NCBI GenBank assembly: GCA_025594325.1
Contig: JANHCV010000012.1
Span: 682,001-746,000 of the forward strand
DNA: 64,000 nucleotides
Direction of reading: 5' to 3'
Source: Blastocladiella emersonii ATCC 22665
Lineage: Eukaryota > Blastocladiomycota > Blastocladiomycetes > Blastocladiales > Blastocladiaceae
In this document: one piece after another, positions 34,392-44,513 of the stretch
Numbering within the stretch: position 1 is the stretch's first letter
Layout of the letters: every line of letters starts with the position of its first letter
Made by a program: the position numbers and the translations under genes
The notes under the pieces: model-generated
The model's input: only the letters and a program-made list of their open reading frames with translations
Databases searched by the model: none
What the model was told of the DNA's origin: nothing

Positions 34392-36191
34392 ATGAAGCAA
34401 ATGGACTCTATGCAACGCGTAAAACTTGCGATTCCTGAGCTCGTGGCCAAAATTTTCGTCGAGGCGGTTAAATTACACGACACCGACGAGCTTGATGCCA
34501 TGCTCGAGTACGCTCGCGTCATGCCTCAAGCGCGCATCCCGAGTGTCACGGTTGCAATTAGAGCGCAAGTTTCGCAGCATGACGTTGAGGATGCGAGCAG
34601 ACGTGGGCGAGTCGACTTGCTGAGCGCGTACGGTCACTTTGGCTTCCCCATCTCGCCCGATACCGCGAAGGAAGCTATCGCCGCCGCCCAGAAGCACCGC
34701 TGCTACCGTGTCATCGAGTGGTTCCGGGACTCGGGCACGACCTTCGACTGTCCCGATCGGCCTTTGGGTTGGGTCCGTTCGAAGCTTGGCATCCCCCGGT
34801 ACCTTGTGAGTCGCGAGCCGGTACGTTTGCGTACAACCTCATCAGCACGCAGCGCCTTTCTGACGAATCTGATCAACCACTAGATGATCGGAAACCCTGT
34901 TGCAGCCGGCGATGCCGTCGCTCGCGACTACCAAGCCCTTGCCCTCACCAAGGGCTTTACCTCGATCGTCATTGATGAAGCTCGTTTGAGCATGGACGGT
35001 ATCCAAGCTCTCAACGAGGCAATGCGCTCCTCCGTCACACCGCTACAGACCATCGAGCTGTGCGCCTGCGATCTTGACTGGGCGCGATTCCGCGCGCTTG
35101 ATTTGCCGTCGACACTCGAGTCGCTTCGTCTTTACAAGAACACGCTCGACGACGGATGCACGCTCCCTGCGACTCCGTGGCTTCCTGCCTCGCTGTCCGA
35201 GCTTATGATTTCTGGCGAGCGGTTCTCCTCACGAGCAACGGGGAGCCATCTTGAGCTTTTTCCCAAAACGCTGACCGTGCTCTGCTTGGACAGCTGCGAC
35301 ATCTCGATTGAAGCGCAGCAGCAGCTTTTCCCCAACCTTCCTGCGTCTTTGACCAAGCTTGGTCTTAATGGTCTCAAATTGTGCGACGACAGAATCGACG
35401 ACCTTGTCGAGTTTCTTCCTGCAAACCTGGAAGAGCTCTCACTTGCATCCAACGAGATCACCACTTCCGGCACGAATCTCCTCGCTGAACATCTTCCGAG
35501 TTCGCTCAAGGTGCTCGTGCTCCATGGAAACGAGCTTGAATCCGGCGGTTTTTTTGCGATCGTCCACCGCCTCCCTGCTGGCATTGAAGAACTCGGGGTG
35601 TCCAACTGCTGCATCGGCCCGCTCGGCGCAACCGCACTTCTGCATCGTGGTAGATTCCCTCATCTCAAGGTTCTCGCAATGGGCTCGAACAATCAGGAGG
35701 ACTTCCCCATGCATGGACCCGCTTGGGCAAATGGCACCGTCGCGGCCGTGTTTTGCCCAGCTCGGCCACCTGCCTTCCCGCGTGCGCTCGAGGAGCTCGA
35801 CCTCTCCAACGCTTTCTTGCCCCGAAACGGCCTCAGCTTTTTTTCTACGATGATCCCGTCCACGCTGCGCAAGCTCGACCTGTCAGACCGTGGCACGGAC
35901 GATGTCGAGCTCGAGATCATTACCCGTGTTATGCCGCCGCTGCTCAAGACTTTCGTCCTCGACCAAAGCGAGGTCACGGATGTTGGCGCAGCCGCGCTCG
36001 CACGCGTCATTCCCCCGACTCTTCGTCGCCTCTCCATGTGCGGCAGCGCAATCGATGAGCTCGGCGGGTACTTGCTCCTCCCGGCGTGCATCAAGGCGGG
36101 CGTCACGGACCTGCTCCTGGGCGACAGTGAGATGGACAGGAACTCTCAATCATGGTCCATGATCCGCATGGCTTACCCTGATACCGCGTGA
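34392..36191 (+). CDS. Head-LRR family protein, copy F (intact)
   Basis: Exons are 34392-34820 and 34884-36191 (578 residues). The intron is phase 0, donor GTACGT, acceptor CACTAG. A second in-phase donor, GTGAGT at 34806, would shorten the head by five residues. The head reads MKQMDSMQRVKLAIPELVAK ... YRVIEWFRDSG. Exon 2 opens with NPVAAGDAVARDYQALAL and LSMDGIQALNEAM, then about 13 RNI-type repeats (LKVLVLHGNELESGGFF, LRKLDLSDRGTDD). The C-terminus departs from the family's FWFMFE signature (SQSWSMIRMAYPDTA). The Harbinger insertion leaves only 23 bp of native sequence before the ATG, so the usual upstream block is absent. Confidence 0.75.
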
Positions 36192-36540
36192 GCCATGCTG
36201 GTTTAACAGTTAAAGAATGTATGTCGATTGATGCCGTGTCGCGTGCTCGATTCTGATTTTTGCATCCTTGTCGCGCGCGTCCACGCCTCCGTCATCGACC
36301 ATCACCGGCGGGCGCGTCCCGTGCTCATACCGTTACCCGCGCTGGCCACGCCCTAATGATTGGGACGTCGGCGCTGTTCATGGCGGGCGTCGCGACGCTC
36401 GTGTGCCGTGAAATAACCGCGCTGCTCGGGCGAGCCATGACTCTCGTCGTCATCGTCCCCCACATACATGCTTGTGAGATAGATTTTAGTATATGCAAGC
36501 ATCTGCGGTAGCCTGCACGCACAGGGTGAGCGAAGAGTCC

Positions 36541-36655
36541 GGACGCAATGCGCCACGCACATGAGCATTGCTCTGAACTCCTCTTCGCGCCGTGTCGCAC
36601 TTGGCACACGCTCCTCTTCAACGCACTTCCCATGTATCACTGATTCATAGAACTA
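36541..36655 (-). repeat. Diverged dispersed repeat, copy 1
   Basis: Core GCGCCACGCACATGAGC, later CATGTATCACTGATTCATAG and ACCGCAATTGACTC in the + orientation. The minus strand reads MCVAHCVRTL. Related copies lie at 38.52 and 39.61 kb. Confidence 0.5.
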
Positions 36656-37330
36656 CCCGCAATTGACTCCGAGGGACCCTAAGTCTCACATTCCGGTCCA
36701 GGTCGGTGCGAAGCTTGGTTTCAAGCCGAGTCTCGTTTGCACTCGACCTGTCTCGCCGCGAGATGAATCGAACACTTTTACTGCAGGCAGCCCTTGATTT
36801 TGTCTGGACCCGATTATCGCATTCTAACGAAGCGAGTGTCGACGTGGTACCGCTCGTGTCATTTGTGGCCATGCCCGTGCCGTCGTCTGACGAGTTTTGT
36901 GCGTGCCAGGGATCTTGTTGCCTGGTGCGGGCTCGCATAGCATATGAGGTAGGTGAACCCTGAAGTTAAACGCTGCAGGTCGTTTTTGATTTTCTTTCCA
37001 AATGCGCGCGGACGGGCGCTTACACCTGATCCGTTGCGTTTTATGCAGAGGCTAGCAAATGGAGCGCAAGCTGACTGGTCCGCTCGTTTGGCACCCTGTA
37101 GTAGCCGTTGACTGAGGCGTGGGGCTCCAGGTGCCGGCGGTGACATTGCTGCGACGCCAGCACTTTCGACACGGCTGCTCACATTGTTCCTCACGCGGCA
37201 CACGACCGGGTTGTTCTCGAAGCACACAACCTTCACGCACGTGCTCACGCCAAACCATGCGGGCATGTATCTACACACTCGCTCTGGTATCTGGAATCGC
37301 AGCAGCGCGCGGGACCTTCGCCCTAGACAC

Positions 37331-37375
37331 GGCTCGTTCGTGCGCCGTGAAAAGTCCGCGCCGCGCGAACGAGCC
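37331..37375. repeat. Hairpin with conserved loop, copy b
   Basis: Ten-bp perfect arms GGCTCGTTCG and CGAACGAGCC enclose a loop with GCCGTGAAAAGTCCGCG. An outer perfect 9-bp pairing, GCGCGGGAC (37307-37315) with GTCCCGCGC (37395-37403), surrounds it. Copy c at 39.3 kb has the same loop core but different arms. Confidence 0.55.
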
Positions 37376-37583
37376 ATGTCCTTGCGTTGGCCGCGTCCCG
37401 CGCACTGTACTGTTCGTTCGGGCGAGCTGCAATGAGTCTTGTCTCGTAGTTTGTGTGATGCGTGCGTGATAGACTTGCGTTTTGCATAGCCTCCTCGTCG
37501 AAGTTGCTGTCTGAGAATGTCTGCGCGAGTTTGAATAGTTGGATGCCCACAACTCCCTGTCGTTTGAATAGATAGCTCTCAAG

Positions 37584-37769
37584 TTACAACACTCCCCTGT
37601 ACCGTGACGCGTCGTCGTCGAGCGAGAACCAAGAGAACGCGGGCGTCTTGAGCTTGGCGGCGGCCATCATCGCCCGTTGGCCGAACGGATGGACTACGCG
37701 CGAGGGGTGAGGGTGGTGAGTACACTGCGCGGAGCACGACGCAAGGTGACTGACGCGCGCGCCGCGGCG
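37584..37769 (-). other. Possible terminal exon, minus strand
   Basis: After an acceptor-like CGCGCGTAG, the minus strand reads PFGQRAMMAAAKLKTPAFSW and SLDDDASRYRGVL to a stop. It looks coding, but no matching upstream exon was found, so it may be a relic. Confidence 0.25.
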
Positions 37770-37889
37770 CACGCACGCACGACGCGTGCCCGTGGATGAG
37801 GTTGCCGATGAGGAAGGAGGAAGGAGGAAGGAGCGGTCGAGGTCGGGTCGATGATGAAATGAAGCTGGGGCTCAAGCGCGCGCGAGCGT

Positions 37890-38050
37890 GTCGAGGAGGA
37901 TCGTGCCAAGCGAGAAGCACGTCGTCGAGGAGGCTCGTGCCGAGCGAGAAACACGTTGGGGATTCAAGAAACACGTCGAGGAACACGTCGAGGATCGAAT
38001 CGAGGATCGAGTACCGTAGCAGGCGGAGCAGGCGGAGCAGGCTGTAGTGC
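37890..38050. repeat. Short tandem repeats
   Basis: A ~32-bp unit (TCGAGGAGG-TCGTGCC-AGCGAGAA-CACGT) occurs twice, followed by GAACACGTCGAG, AATCGAGGATCG and AGGCGGAGC units repeated two or three times. Near 38,240-38,350 a GACCGAGTTGA-type unit is also repeated. Confidence 0.7.
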
Positions 38051-38514
38051 GAGGGAACGTACACGTCGTCGTCGGGCGCGGGGGTAGGGTAGGGAGGAGG
38101 TTTTCGGGTCAGCACCACTCGTCGAGCTCGAAGAAGAAGAAGACCTGCAGCGGCAGCGAGGCGAGAGCGCACACGTTCCATGGCGACCCGACCTGCGGCG
38201 GCGGCCTGCGACCCGACCGACGTGCGCGCGTGTGCGCGCCTTGACCTGGACCTTGACCGAGTTGACAACCGAGTTGAGCTGGGTTGAGCTGAGTTGACCT
38301 GACCGAGTTGACGCGCGCCGACCGAGTACCGAGCCGACCGAGTCAACGCGCGACAACGAGCTGAGACCGCGCTACTGCTGCTTCTTGGTGTTGTTGTTCT
38401 TGTGCTTGATGATCACGGACCACACGAGCTTAAACTCCTTTGTCTTGGCGTTGGGCGAGCAGCTGGTGTCAAAAGAGCACCGCCGGTGAACTTGGCTGCG
38501 GTCGAGGAGCACAA

Positions 38515-38645
38515 GGCCGGTACGCGATGCGCCACACACGTGAGCGGCTCGCTCGGTCTCCGCTTTGCGCCGCTCAGCTCGGTTTGAGGTCTCCCCATCC
38601 TGTCTACCATGTATCGCTACTTCATATAACTTACCGCAATGAACT
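38515..38645 (-). repeat. Diverged dispersed repeat, copy 2
   Basis: Shares GCGATGCGCCACACACGTGA, CATGTATC, TTCATA and ACCGCAAT in the same order as the copy at 36.54 kb. The minus strand reads TCVAHRVPALC. Confidence 0.5.
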
Positions 38646-39293
38646 CGAGTGAACCATGTCATCGCAACATAGCTTGTGTTGACGCTCGCGGTGCTGCTGC
38701 AACATGCCCCGTTGGGGTTAACCCACAGTATAGCGGAAAAGACCTCTGCTTTTCATCCATAACCAGAATGAGAGACAGTCGCTACATGCTTTGACGTGAA
38801 GCAAACCCATTTGCTGCAAGACTGTCGATATTGTTCGTGCAGATGTCGATGACCCATCCCTGCCTGCTTTCGAACCAGATCTTAGCCCGATACAGCATGC
38901 TAAAATTCTGTTCGGTCTGTCAAGGCCGAGTCAATGTCGAAATTCGCAGGCCACATTTCGTAGCTCACCAGGTTTCGCGACCAGCTCATGCAGACTTGCA
39001 CTTGGTACGTGCCTCGATCAGGATCGCGGAGCTCCAGCCGACTCATCGTCAGCTCCCGTTTCTAGCTTACCTTGTGGTGTACATAGCGAAGCTGCATGTT
39101 GAGCCAGCTGGCACGATTGCTTGGCGCGACTAGCGTTGCACAAGGTTCCGCCGCCCACTTTTCACCGGCGGTGCCACAATATGCGCCCTGAACGACGATT
39201 CTTTTTCACATCACACCGGCAACTCGTTCTCCAATCCCTGGATCGACCTTGCCAAGTGGCAGCGGTGCGCGGGACCGTTATCTTCAACGCGGT

Positions 39294-39332
39294 CTGCTTG
39301 GGCGCCGTGAAAAGGCCGCGTCGCCCAAGCAG
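39294..39332. repeat. Hairpin with conserved loop, copy c
   Basis: Eleven-bp perfect arms CTGCTTGGGCG and CGCCCAAGCAG around the loop CCGTGAAAAGGCCGCGT. A weaker relative with the same loop start (GCCGTGAAATAACCGCG) is at 36,397-36,435. Confidence 0.55.
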
Positions 39333-39609
39333 GTCGTGTCCTCGTACCGATTTCGTTCGGCGCCCTGTTCCGCCATCCTGGGTGGATCGATATAGAGGCC
39401 AGCGTTGTGATTGTGCTCGAATTGTTGATAAATCTGCAGTATGCTGATGCTCAAGTCGATCCTCACTCCTTTGAGCCAGGCGGGCCTCAACGCGTTCGGT
39501 TGTTCGCAAACGCACGAGAACCAACCAGTCTGTGAGAGCTCGAAACTAGTTGTGCGCGGAGACCTCAAGGCGAGTGGGCCGCGTGTCTGCGACGAGGAGC
39601 GAAAGGCCA

Positions 39610-39735
39610 AGGCGCGATGCGCCACACACGTGGCCGCCCGCTGCTGTGGATTCTCATCAGCACAGCGGGGAGGCCCGGTCCGGGCTCCCCTTCATCGACT
39701 CATAATGTATCACTCACGCATAGAACTGCATGCAA
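39610..39735 (-). repeat. Diverged dispersed repeat, copy 3
   Basis: Has GCGATGCGCCACACACGTGG and, further on, ATGTATCACTCACGCATAGA as in the copies at 36.54 and 38.52 kb. The minus strand reads TCVAHRALAF. Confidence 0.5.
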
Positions 39736-40395
39736 CGGAATTATATGCACCACGGCGCCATGCAGCGTGCCAATTTCAAGTCTTCTTTGGTCATCCTTGT
39801 CGTCTTGAGTTCGGCGCGCCGTGCTGTGCTAGCCCGAGGCTCCCAGAGCCGACCGCACCGGTATATCAAGGAGAATATTGGTGTACGTGAGCAGACGATC
39901 AGCGAAACTGTACAGGTACTGAACCTGGCTGTTCCCGCGTGCCACCGATGTTCAACTCATGTCTCGTTCCGTTAGTTTGACGGAACGCAGCGAGGCAAAC
40001 TGGAGTCAATCCATGAATTTCTCTGGCTCGCCGGTGGATAAGCTGTTCACATAATATTCGCGCCTCGCTCCAATGTCCAAGGGCATTCCAGCGTCATCGC
40101 CGAGCTGGGTGGCGGGTTCTCAGGCGGTCCTCTCACGAACCACGAATTATCTGAGCTTTTCGCGAACGCCTACATCCGTACGTCCGTTTCTCACGCAAGA
40201 CCGATCGGGGTTATGCGTGCGGGAATCTAACGTGTTGAGTTCAGGTGGAATAATCAATGATCAAGATCCGATGGCCGAGGCCGACGCGTTGCTCCTTTTG
40301 CTACCCGTGCACGCAACTCCCAGCGCCTGCCGCCGCCGCAGCATGGGCGGTTACGCCGCCGCTCAAGTCTATGCCCGACCTGCTCGGGCAAGCCA

Positions 40396-41066
40396 TCATC
40401 TACAGCGGGACAGCGGATCGGCGGTAGGCAGCGGGTTGTCGTGGTAGTGCAGCGCGATGCGACGGCCGAGCTGGTCTGGCTGACCCAGATCCCGCTCATG
40501 TGCAAGGAGTTTCTGCCGAGAACCGTCAAGCACGCGCGGGATGTCATGGCGTGGCCCACCATGGTGACCTCCGAATTCCATTTCCTGCACCACGCGGGAC
40601 GATGCACGCGGAAAACAGTGCTCAAAATAAAGCGGGCCGTAGAGTCGGCCATTCCTGGAGTGATTGCGATAGCATAGGCTCGGTAGACGACGGGCGGGAC
40701 TTTGTCATGCGACTTGATCAGTGCGGCAGCGAGAGTACCAGGCGGAATACCGGCGGTCTGAAGTGCATGGCGATATCCGCGTATCGATGTGCCGACCGTG
40801 TCAATCTCCTGAAGGTCAATGACAGGGATGCGACACGTGCGCCACTTCAAGTGGCCAAGGAGGGCTTCTTGGTCGGCAGTGGCGCAAGTGACGCCGTCCT
40901 CGGGCGACCAAGTGTCAGGGGCGGACCTCGATTGCGTGAGCATAATGCAAGAAGTTGGAGATTCCGAATTCATTGCGATCGTGCTTGGGTACAGAGTTAC
41001 AGAGCTGGGCTGCGCGAAGCCGCGCGAAACGACGCGTTGAGAGAACGTGTGTGCGACTGATGTCAT
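40396..41066 (-). pseudogene. Disrupted ORF of unknown function
   Basis: The minus strand has coding-like codon use (mostly C, T or G at third positions) over KWRTCRIPVIDLQEIDTVG and GIPPGTLAAALIKSHDKVPP. Near 40,590 the sense shifts by one frame and continues as QEMEFGGHHGGPRHD and LLAHERDLGQPDQLGRR to a stop at ~40,396. Either one base is lost or a tiny intron is missed. No family is recognised. Confidence 0.4.
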
Positions 41067-41154
41067 GAAGAAGACGCCTGCTGTCGCAGCGATGCTTTCC
41101 GCCCACGCCTCTTGCTCAATAACCTATGCTAAACTGATGAATTAACTTGCTGCA

Positions 41155-44100
41155 ATGGGATCAGCCGAACCCGAATTCTTCCGAACGCAGACGAGCACGT
41201 CGATCCTGCTCACCGACCCGGCCGAACGCTTCGACCCGTTCCGCGACTCGTGCGCGGCCGACGTCTTCCTCTACCACAACGAGAGCATCGACGGTCGACA
41301 GCTTCACGCCCTGCTTTGTGGTTTCCATGACTTGCGCTCAGTTGCGCACACGCTGATCGAGGCGAAGCGCAAGGGCTCGCGCGCCGCCATGTCGTTCACG
41401 TTGAACGACCTGTGCCCGGAGCCGATTGCTCGCTCGCTTCTTATTCTGCACGCGCTCATGTCATCGTCTCTCGACCGCTTGACGCTTGACCGCTATGTTG
41501 GGCAACTTTGGTTTTCGGAGCACCTCGAGCAGTCCGCGCTTTCGTTCTGGACTGACCAGATGCACGCTTGCATTGCCTATGACTGGCTCTCCGCGACTGC
41601 TCCCGTTTGAGTGCTTGACGAGGCGACCCAGCTCTCGGTTCGCGAATGCTTGCGACGCTGGCTCGAGCAGGCCGAATCCCCTCCCACCTCCGCCGACCAA
41701 CGTGACTCGCGGAAGCTTCTTTTCGAATCGCTTGCGCTAGAGCACCACCGCGTCATCTGCGTCGAGGAGCCGGAGCACGAGTGCTTTGATCCCGACTGCA
41801 CACACTCGGAGCGTACGACAAACGAGGTCCTGCTGAATCGTACTTCTGCGACCCTCTACTTTGACTCGGCCGACAAGGTCGAGCGGGTCGTCGAGACGCG
41901 GACGCGGTGCGAGATCGAGCGCATTGTCGAAACCAACTCGTTCTTCCTCAACACGCGCTCGGGTCGCTGTCCCAACCCGACCTTTTTCGGCTCGACGTCC
42001 CGCGAGGCCAAGATTATCGCGCTGCCGTCCACGGGCTTCTTCATTGATGTGACCGAGGAGCGCGTCGAGCAGGCCATGGCGAGCCAGCTTAGCGCGTGGC
42101 TCCGCGCCCTTGCGGAGCTTTCCACGACCAATCCTGACGGCATCCAGCACCGCATCACTTTTGTTCTCGGCGACGCCGTCCTTGCCATGGAGCAGCTCAC
42201 CGCGGACCCCGCGCAGCGGTTTGACGTGGTCGACACGTCCGCGCTGGCCGATCGTTGTGGCAATCTGAACCTGCTTGTTCATGGATCCCCGCTCCTCAAG
42301 TACAACAACAAGGCGGCGGGCGACCGGTCGCTGCTCACGCTTTGCTCGTTGAAGTCGCGAATGGATGTCGACAACACCCTTGACGATAACTTCACAATCA
42401 AGTACAAGCTTCATACCTCCGCCCTGCCCGTGCTTTTTGGCGTGGCGCTCTGGGAGGAACACCCGCTTCATCACGACCACTGGGCGGCTCACACGCGGCC
42501 GTTCTCGTTCAACATGATCAAGTCGCGCGCGACCATGCCGTACCGCTTGTGCACCTTTTTCAAGGTGGACGCACCCGACGCGCCGGTCGCGTTGATTGTT
42601 GGCGAACCGAATTACCTTTGGCGCGCCATCTACGGCTTCATCACGTCGATGGCGCGTCACGACAAACTGGGCATGTACTCTCAAGGTCTGTATATTTTGC
42701 GCTTGCTCAAGTCTCCTCCCTACGCGGACTAACGTTCCAAACAAGTACAGGTGGCTGTTTCCTCACGCCTGCTTTGCCCGTCAAGATCCTTGCGTATGCG
42801 TTCGCTTCGCGGCGCGTCGTGTGGTCGGGTGGCGAGCCGTACACCTCGCTTTCGTGGCCGTGCGACGACGCCAAAGCTCTCAGCGATGACTTGGTCGATC
42901 TTTGGTTCATCAACGGCGAGGACGCCGAGCGCGGCCTCTACGCCCGGGGCTACGGGTTTGATTTCGAGTTCGACGAGTACGCTGACGAGGCCATTTTCCA
43001 GGTCCGCGCTACGTTCACGCTTCTGCCCGGCGCGCTTCCAACGTCGGCCATCCGCGTCTACCGCCTCGAGGTCGTAGGGTATACGTACTTCGAGACAATT
43101 CGCCACTCGTACGACGCGTCGAACGGAACGGTTGACGTGGTCTGGTACGCCAACGAGCACGAGCTCGATCCGTCGCCCAACGCCCACTTCTCGCTCTTTG
43201 CGCTGCCGGCGCTCGACACCCGCGGAAAGTTTGACATGAAAGCCGACTGGATCCGCATCAGCGACGAGCTGCCGTGCGGCGGTGTGGACGGCAACAGCGA
43301 TGCGACCGCGCTCGTCGTGACGCGGGTCTCCGTCGAGGCGATGCAAGGTGCCGTTCGCGGGATCATGGCGTCCGCGGCGGCGGCAGCGGCCGACTCTGCC
43401 GCGGCCCGCTCTGCCGCGCGCCCGCCTCCGACGCGGCTCACGGTTGTGAGCGTCATGGACGCGCGGCGCGAAGCGCTTGAGCTGGAGCTCGAGCTGCCGC
43501 GCGGCCGCGGCAAGGCGTCCGTCAAGCCCGTGCCCGTCGCGGACCTCGCGCCGTACCGCGGCGCCGTCGCGCTGCTCGTTGACGGCAAGGTGCAGACGCT
43601 CCAGCTGCCGTACCCGGGATACGCGGCGCGCGTCGATGTCGATGCCAAGACCCGCCGCGTGCGCGTGCTGGTCCTCAAGTCCGCGAACGCAGTTGTGCCC
43701 ACACTCGGCCTCCGTGCGCCGATCCCGCGGTTCGCGCCGTTCCCTGTCCCTGACCGCGGCCCGCCCGTGTCGCCGTTCATGCACGCGGCCGCGATGCGCA
43801 TGCTCGACCACCTGTACCTGCCCGACGACGCGCCGGACCGGTACGCGTCCATTTCGGAGGTGCCGTGGCGCGGGCGCGAGGGCGCGTGGGCCGCCAAGGG
43901 GCTCAAGCTCCTGTTCGAGCAGCTGGCCGAGTTCGCGAGCAAGAAGGGCGGCGCGTGCGTGCTCAAGATCTACGGGCAGGGCCTGCGCGGGATCGTCGCC
44001 CTCATCTTCGTGCACCGACCCGTCGTGATCCCGCCGCAGGGCAAGGCGTTCGGGCTCACGCCCGCGCTCGACGCCAGCTACGTGTACGTGCCGCCGCTCC

Positions 44101-44513
44101 CGCCGAAATCGGCATCCCCCGTGGCGCGCGCAAATGTGCAGCGGCTGCGCAAGCAGTACGAGAAGACAGAGAACGCGTACGCGCGCGCGCTCAATCTGCC
44201 GATCCCGACGCTCCGCGGCGCTGGCCTGTTCAGCGACGCGGTCGGCGAGTACCTCGAGTACTGCCACGCGGCGACGGTCGACCGCGCGATCCCTGATATC
44301 GGCCGGTTCCCGCAGACCAAGCCCGGGTCGCAGGGTGTGGCGGCGGCCGTCGCTGCGGCGTTCGCGGGATTCAAGGGCGAGCTCAAGCGCGCGCTCCTCT
44401 TGCCGCCGTTCCCGACGTACTTTGATAACCAGCCGCCGCCTGACGAGGATGATGAGGAGTGCGACGAGGGCGATGACGAGTATTATTACGACTCTGAGGA
44501 TGATGAAGAGTAG
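41155..44513 (+). pseudogene. DUF4470-domain (Mss51/MYND-associated) protein with one in-frame stop
   Basis: Exons are 41155-42685 and 42751-44513, about 1,097 codons. The 65-nt intron has donor GTCTGT (weak), branch CTAAC and acceptor TACAG. The N-terminal 150 residues match DUF4470: ALLCGFHDLRSVAHTL, then SFTLNDLCPEPIARSLLIL. The matching later block is RFDVVDTSALADRCGNLNLL. Exon 2 encodes a Pro/Ala-rich region and an acidic C-terminus (DEDDEECDEGDDEYYY). A TGA at 41608-41610 interrupts the frame after SATAPV; a CGA Arg codon one transition away would restore it. Everything else is open over 3.3 kb, so the lesion is recent, read through, or a sequence error. Confidence 0.7.

Larger units (their letters stand above)
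36192..41154. other. Gene-poor region with dispersed repeats and relics
   Basis: Nearly 5 kb with no intact gene. It contains three diverged copies of a GCGCCACACACGTG repeat, three copies of a hairpin-loop motif, short tandem repeats near 37.9-38.3 kb, and a disrupted minus-strand ORF at 40.4-41.07 kb. A minus-strand segment near 39.05-38.78 kb also reads like coding sequence (MSRLELRDPDRGTYQVQV, then FDIDSALTDRTEF before a stop), which suggests old minus-strand genes. Confidence 0.5.

Noticed and set aside
41608-41610. Selenocysteine insertion at the TGA
   Set aside because: Fungi generally lack the selenocysteine machinery (a few early-branching lineages may keep it), and I saw no obvious SECIS-like element. 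A nonsense change is simpler.
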